A stretch of 64,000 nucleotides of DNA, from positions 121,236 through 185,235 of the forward strand of contig WTPW01000324.1 of NCBI GenBank assembly GCA_009809945.1, in the 5' to 3' direction. The notes below the pieces were generated by a model, which saw only the letters and a list, made by a program, of their open reading frames with translations, was not told the DNA's origin and made no database searches. The translations under genes were made by a program, and so were the position numbers. This DNA is from Gigaspora margarita. Lineage: Eukaryota > Glomeromycota > Glomeromycetes > Diversisporales > Gigasporaceae. Below are positions 58,441-64,000 of the stretch, one piece after another. Numbering within the stretch: position 1 is the first letter of the stretch; each line of letters opens with the position of its first letter.

Positions 58441-59009
58441 ATATATTTTAAAATTAGTAAATATTTGTTTTTGATAAGTTATATTTTGAAGTCATGCAAA
58501 ATTGGCAAAATTTTAATTTGATTTTTGTACCATCTTTTTTTCTTCTCTTGCTCTATATTTCTAAAAAATTTAATTTTAAATTAATTAGTAAAGTGAAAAT
58601 TATCTTTAGCTTGAAGTTTATAGTAAATTTATATGTTTTTATTATAATTTTTATTATTAATGACATTTGTATCTATTTTTATCAGACATGTTGTATGACT
58701 GGTAACATATTTCTGTCATCTAAGTAAAGTTGTTCAGAGTATGTTTTTATATGAGTTTCATATCTTAAAATCAAAAAATATTTGTTTTGGGTAAAATTAC
58801 ATTTTTATTTTGTACAAAATTAGTGAAAATTTAATCTGATTTTTAAACTCAATTTTTTTTCTCTTGTTTTATATTTTCAAAAAACTTAATTTTAAGTTAA
58901 TATGTAGAAGAAAAAACATTATAGATTCAAAGCTTATAGTAATTTTATTTTTTTTTATAAATTTTATATATAAAAAATTTTTATGTGACATATTAGTTGC
59001 TAATAGTGC
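58441..59009. other. AT-rich spacer
   Basis: Two related stretches (58440-58560 and 58735-58870) share AAATATTTGTTTT...ACAAAATT..AAAATTT and the GTTGTTCAGAGYAT phrase, a weak tandem duplication of about 290 bp. The 77-codon frame at 58494 is hydrophobic low complexity, not a supported gene. Confidence 0.4.
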
Positions 59010-59092
59010 CATCTAATGCTAGATGAATTGACCCTTCTGGGCTAACTGGCTTGAAAGTTTGGAAAACTAGTGTAAAGACTAGTAGGATATTA
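59010..59092 (+). repeat. Dispersed repeat shared with 63538-63622
   Basis: CATCTAATGCTAGATGAATT then GACCCTTCTGGGCTAACTGG and AAAGACTAGTAGGATA match the segment just after SINE copy 2, at about 85%. It may be a fragment of a longer retroposon. Confidence 0.6.
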
Positions 59093-59218
59093 GAGGTAGG
59101 TGCTAGAATCAGAGTGAACTGAACCTTACAAGAGCAGAATTAGGTATTGATAAAAAGACAGAAGAACCCTGTCTTGCAAGTGTTTGTCTCAGCTATAGCG
59201 ACAATTGCCAAAGTATTT

Positions 59219-61064
59219 CAGCGAATTTATAATAGCATAATCTTACATAAGGTCTTATGAACTGTAATATAAGCAAAATATTTTATAATATATTTCAAAG
59301 TATTTCAAAATATCACATTTTTGAAATATAATGAAAGTAATTTTGTTTATAATTAGATCTATTTTGTTTTTTTTCGCTTTTTGCACTTTACAAAAACACA
59401 GACCTTTGCAAGAAAATAAACAACATTTTGAAACCTTTACAAACCAACCCATATTTTAGGACTAGAAAACCAAGCTGGGTCAGTAGATCTGTAACCTGAA
59501 TCATGCATTAGACTGATTTTTTGAAATAGTTCAAAATAGTTCGATGAAGTTCACATTCTGTACTACAAGATCAGATTAGATCCTTTGTTTATAATTAGAT
59601 TTTCTATTTTGTTTTTTTTTCGCTTTTTTGTTTTTTATTCATTTTTATTTTTGTTTCACTTTTGTTTTCATTTCATTTTTTTTTTGTTTTCATTTTGTTC
59701 TTTTCAAATTTTTTTTATTTATTTATTTTTTAATTTTTTTTCATCTTATTTTTATTTCGGCTCTTTACAAGAACACCTTTCAAGAAAACAAACAACTTTT
59801 CGAAACCTTGTGCAGGCCAACCCAAGCTTCTGACACTTTGCAAAAATACACAACTGATGTCTCCAGCAATTTCTAAAATTCCAATAACACTTCTTTAAAG
59901 ATATAAAGGTTTAGTTAGGACTTTATTTATTTTTTTGTTTGTTTTTGTTTTTGTTTTTTTAAATTTGGTTTATTAATTATTTTATTCTGGCACTTTGTGA
60001 AAAAAGAACCCTTACTTCCTGGCACTTTGCAAGAAACCAACCCAGACTTTTTTGGACTTCACGACTTTTTTGGCATTTTGCAAGAACATTAATGCAGCTT
60101 TTACAATTTCTAAATTTGCAAAAACATGAACTCTTACTTCAGAGAAATGAAGATTTGGGGCTTCATTTATTTTTTTATTAGTTTGCTTATACTTTTTGTT
60201 TTTTTATTGATTTTTTTTTTACTTATTTTTTTTTATTTTATTTATTTCTGACTTCTTCAACTCTGCAACTTTTCTGGCACTTTACAAGAATACCAGCTTT
60301 AATTTCTCTGACAATTTGCAAAAATATACTAGATTTCTCCAGCAATTTTCAAGAACATCAACACTTCTGAGAAATGGTTTTTTTTATTTTTTTTTGCTTC
60401 TTTGAAGTATGTAAACAAAGAGAGTGAAACAAAGGTCATAGCTAAAACAAAAGAAATAACCAAAGCAAAAGCGATAGAAAACAAAGAAGCGAAAATAATA
60501 ATAGCCAACTGTAGGGTGAGTGAAAATAAGTGTGTAGAGTTAGTTTTTTGTATATAGTAATAGAATTAGATGCGACAAAGTGCAAAAGTAGTTTAAAATA
60601 TTTGTAATAATGTAAAAATAGTAAATATAATAATGTAATATTAATTAAAATGTATATTTATTAAATGTAAATTATAATGTATAATACATAATAATAAATA
60701 AATATAAAATTTTATAATAAATTGTGAAACTGTGCGAAATATTGTGAAAACTTGTAAAAAAGCATGATTATATGAATATATATATCATTTATTTATTTTT
60801 TAAAAAATTTTGAACATTTAAAAAATATTGTAAAACAATGTGAAAACATTACATAATATGCAAATATTACCTTCTGCGACCCCTTTTTTTATTTGATCTA
60901 TTCCGCAATATTTCACAATATATTTCAAAATATTTTGAAATAAATACCATAATATTACTATAATATAACATAATATATTATGTAATAAACTGTAAAAACT
61001 TAAGATTTCTGTTATATTATAGGCCATAATATCTTATATAAGATTATATATATATAATTCGCTG
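59219..61064. mobile_element. Long non-autonomous inverted-repeat element, ~1.85 kb
   Basis: Ends CAGCGAATTTATAATAGCAT and its inverted counterpart finishing AATTCGCTG, with about 90-150 bp of looser inverted similarity inward (AATATATTTCAAAATATTTT). The inside is a degenerate tandem array of T-rich tract plus CACTTTGCAAGAA modules (59370-60410), then A-rich sequence. No transposase. Open frames inside (for example 59585-59876) are Phe-rich shadows of the T-tracts. Confidence 0.65.
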
Positions 61065-62770
61065 ATGTATAAGTAATATCTTTATAGAACAGAAAATGCT
61101 CTACCAAGTGTCCCATGAGAATAAAATATTTCTAATAGGATACTTATTGACAGCATCTAGTATGAACCTCAACTGACAAGAGAGAGTACTAGTAAAACAA
61201 ATAGGATTAGCAAGAGAAACAGAAGATCAAAGGGTTTAAATAGGCAATTTGCATTGGGCTACAGATATGGTAGCTAGTGTGGAATCATTAGATGAACCAC
61301 TTAAATTAGACATCCAAAGTGTATATATGACTAGTTGTATTCTTATCTATGTAACAAATATGAGAGTGCCAAAGAGGACCCCTTAATTCCAAGCTTGAAT
61401 AAACAACCTATTTCTATAGCAGGAACTTTAATATAAAAATAAAATAAAAAATAGCAATAATTAAATACATCTTTTTATAATAATTATAATTTATCTTAGC
61501 TTGCATTTTTTACTAAGCATCATCAAATACAATTTGATTTATTAAATATAATAAATAAAAAGAATAAGTGTATAAATCAAAATAGCAAAAATTAGAATGT
61601 TAATTATTTAACTCTTTCTAACGATCACTTGTACAAAAATTCTGAACAAAAGAAAAACAAAAATTTTTTTAGTAAAAGATGAAGCAACTATAATACTGGT
61701 TTTTATAATGGTCAACATCTTTTTTTACTTCTTTGGGACTCCTTTATATATTCGGCAAGCAAGCCAGAAGCATCAGTTGTGCAAGATAACTGGCAGGGAG
61801 TGCCCTTGGTACAAGAAATTCTGGTAAAGGGCAATATTCCTTTTGTTGACGAAGGTCCCTTATAGTTGGCTAGGCAGTGAACTTAAAAATGAGTTTCCCA
61901 TTACTTTCTTTAAGGATTTTTAGTAAAAAGTACATAAATATCGAACACCCAATACCATATTCCTGCTCGAAGTTTTTTTTTTGGATTTTTGGACAAAAAG
62001 CAGGAAATTCGGCATACCTCCTCCAAAAGATTAGCGTTGTTGTTTCTATCCTAATCAGGAAAAAGGCACGTTAGTTGATAAACAGGAACTACGTGTAAGG
62101 TGTTGTAGAACAGAGGAGTAGGTTGATCAGAGAAATAAATTCCAGAATGTTCTTATAGTTTCGTTTACTGTACATATAATACTTACAGATTTATATCGCG
62201 CAGTATTATATAATTTTTATTAGATTTCCTTTTGCCTTTTTCCCTTTTTTCTTTTTTGTTTCTTTTTGTTTTTTTTGGGTTTTTGTATAGGTTTTGTAGT
62301 TTTTCTCCAATTTATACCCCCTTTTATTCCTTTCCATTTTCTTTTTTGTTTTTTGAACTTGTTTTCAAATGGTTGGGCCCATTAAGGTTGAATTCCTTCT
62401 TGGCGATGGTTTTTAAGCAGACTACCCAACTCTAGCTCATCTGTGAGTTAGTGTGGTAGATTATATTTAGGTGCTCTTAGAAGTAACCGGATGAAGTTGG
62501 GCTTTTATTTTTAAGTAGTAGATTAATGATGTTAGCTTCTAGCATGCATATAACTATACAAATAAAGTCATGGCAAGATCTGCCAAAGGTTAAAAAAAAA
62601 TAGCAAAAATTAAATGCATCTCTTTATATAGTAATTATTTATTATAGTTTGCATTTTTCATTTGTTTAGCAAAGTATTGTTAAAAATAATTTTATTAAAT
62701 AAAAGAAACAAATATATAAATAAAACTAGTAGTAATCAGAATTTAGTAGCTTCTTTGGGATATTCCTATT
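61065..62770. other. Mixed region, no identified gene
   Basis: 61080-61400 is less AT-rich and resembles neither the SINE nor a protein I know. 61770-61880 has a short protein-like frame (PEASVVQDNWQGVPLVQEIL) with no family. 62230-62350 is T-rich. 61455-61600 and 62595-62760 are related to the tandem units that follow (AATAGCAAAAATTAAATGCAT). Confidence 0.35.
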
Positions 62771-62773
62771 AGC

Positions 62774-63118
62774 TTGTATTTATTGCATTATTAAACTATA
62801 AATTATCAAAATATAATTCATCAATTTTAATAAATAAAGGGGTAAATATATAGATAAAATAGCAATAATTAGGCTTTAGCACCTTTAAAATATTTATCTT
62901 AACTTGCATTTATTATATTATTAAACTAAAAATCATCAAAATATAATTTTATTAATTGATTCACTATTGCTATTAATTCTAATAAATAAAAAAACAAAAG
63001 TATAAATAAAAATATCTTTTAACTTAGTTTGTATTTATTATATTATTAAACTAGAAATTGTTGAAATATAATTTCATTAATTGATTCATTTTTGATTCTA
63101 ATAATAAAAAAACAAATA
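62774..63118. repeat. Tandem repeat, ~125 bp unit, three copies
   Basis: Units start near 62774, 62905 and 63028 with TTGTATTTATTATATTATTA, then AACTA..AATTATCAAAATATAATT. Two more distant relatives lie at about 61500 and 62650. Confidence 0.7.
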
Positions 63119-63121
63119 TAG

Positions 63122-63560
63122 GATATGGTGACTTAGAGAAGTTGTTTAGTTGTCACTCTCAAGCAGCAGGTCTAGAGTTCAAATCCCATTGGTGACGCTT
63201 GAAAAATGGATCTGTATACAGTAACTATTTCATAATCGATCAGTTTCTTGATCACCATCTAGAATAGGAGCTTTCGGGCATATTTGTATATTATTACACA
63301 GACCAATCCAAGGGATTAGAGAAATGGAAAACCTATTTGGCAAGCCCCAAGTAAGGAGGTAGCAAAGATCTTTGATAGTGCTACTGAAACTGAAGTATCA
63401 GAAACTAGAGCTAGAAGATCAGATGAAGTAAGACCATTAGGAATAGGGTTTCACCAACCTGGCCACCGGAGTTGCACTGGAGGAAAAGGACCTATGCTAT
63501 AAAAGTAGGTACCAAGAGAAGAAAGAACTATAGTAGCACCTAATGCCAGATAAATTTGAC
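63122..63560 (+). mobile_element. tRNA-like SINE, copy 2
   Basis: A tRNA-like head (GGTGACTTAGAGAAGTTGTT with B-box AGTTCAAATCCC at 63174-63186) is followed by a body matching 42580-43015. The 3' limit is unclear, because here a further segment (63538-63622) continues that is not in copy 1 but recurs at 59010-59092. Confidence 0.65.
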
Positions 63561-63622
63561 CCTTCCAGGCTAACTGGTTTGGAAGTTTGAAAAGCTGGTA
63601 TAAAGACTGGTAGGATACATTC

Positions 63623-63861
63623 GCAAATTTTATATATAGATATTAATTGATATATAACACTTAATCGTTTTATATCGATTATAAAATATCGTTATATATC
63701 GATTAATTGGATAAAAATCGATATATATCTAAATCGATATATATCAAATTTTTATATTAAATCGTTATATATCTATAAATCGATTATAATCAGAATTATT
63801 TGAAATGATATATAACGATTAACAGATCTTTAACGATTACATAATGTTTTGACCGTCACCG

Positions 63862-63865
<4 letters not shown>
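63623..63865. repeat. Degenerate TATATCGATTA repeat cluster
   Basis: About fifteen overlapping copies of ATCGATATAT/ATCGTTATATATC in both orientations (the unit is partly palindromic). It is non-coding, possibly a decayed microsatellite or many small fold-backs. Confidence 0.6.
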
Positions 63866-63897
<32 letters not shown>

Positions 63898-64000
63898 ATT
63901 GGATAAGCTACCCAGAAATTTCAAGAGAACTTTCAGGGTAACCCAGAAAATTTCAGGTTCACCCAGAAAAGTTTTACTGCATATACAAGTATATTTTTTT
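63866..64000. repeat. Poly(A)-headed dispersed repeat, copy 2 (cut by the window end)
   Basis: About 30 A are followed by the same 106 bp as 32801-32906, base for base. The copy runs off the window. Confidence 0.85.

Noticed and set aside
59585-59876. Phe-rich plus-strand frames of 82 codons
   Set aside because: They are direct translations of T-tracts in a tandem repeat.
63623-63865. ATCGATATAT cluster as a replication origin or regulator site
   Set aside because: No supporting context; simplest explanation is a degenerate simple repeat.

Overview
The window is eukaryotic, strongly AT-rich nuclear DNA (about three quarters A+T by eye). It has spliceosomal introns, one clear host gene, and a very dense load of old transposable elements. 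The mix fits an arbuscular mycorrhizal fungus (Glomeromycotina, Rhizophagus/Gigaspora type) best: a short-intron fungal galactokinase, a decayed Sel1-repeat gene, a RecQ-like helicase tied to a transposase-like gene, LINE and SINE copies, a Ty3/gypsy element, and scattered decayed rRNA fragments. The organism call is inference from content, not from a marker gene.

Layout. 0-4.7 kb: small inverted-repeat elements (MITEs) with TA or TTA target duplications. 4.76-6.66 kb, minus strand: an intact four-exon galactokinase gene of 496 codons, the only complete host gene I can support. 6.85-12.5 kb: a less AT-rich, non-coding block with long direct repeats at its left side and one of them again at its right edge. 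12.5-15.1 kb: more MITEs, including three side by side. 16.2-17.0 kb: a Sel1-repeat pseudogene. 17-20 kb: fold-back elements and a ~163 bp satellite. 22.5-26.7 kb, plus strand: a decayed transposase-like gene followed by a decayed RecQ-type helicase. 27.1-29.7 kb: a MITE split by about 2.4 kb of repeats, including palindromic satellite. 31.5-32.3 kb: three decayed fragments that resemble large-subunit rRNA. 33.5-34.5 kb: about 1 kb of A/T-only-like low complexity. 34.9-37.4 kb: a fossil of an RNA-virus-type RNA-dependent RNA polymerase.

38.6-40.2 kb: a long non-autonomous inverted-repeat element. 41.4-43.0 kb: a LINE 3' piece and a SINE. 43.3-45.9 kb: four elements nested in three levels, two of them with perfect 8 bp target duplications. 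47.1-56.5 kb, minus strand: a broken but complete-length Ty3/gypsy-type LTR retrotransposon whose 5' LTR carries a later hAT-like MITE. 56.7-58.2 kb: a decayed piggyBac transposase. 59.2-61.1 kb: another long non-autonomous inverted-repeat element. 61-64 kb: tandem repeats, a second SINE copy, and a copy of a repeat also present at 32.8 kb.

There is no operon-like cooperation here. Apart from galactokinase (first step of the Leloir pathway) the window is a graveyard of mobile DNA. The items most worth a second look are the polymerase fossil, the transposase plus RecQ helicase pair, the clean nested insertions, and the long non-autonomous elements built from minisatellite and A/T tracts.
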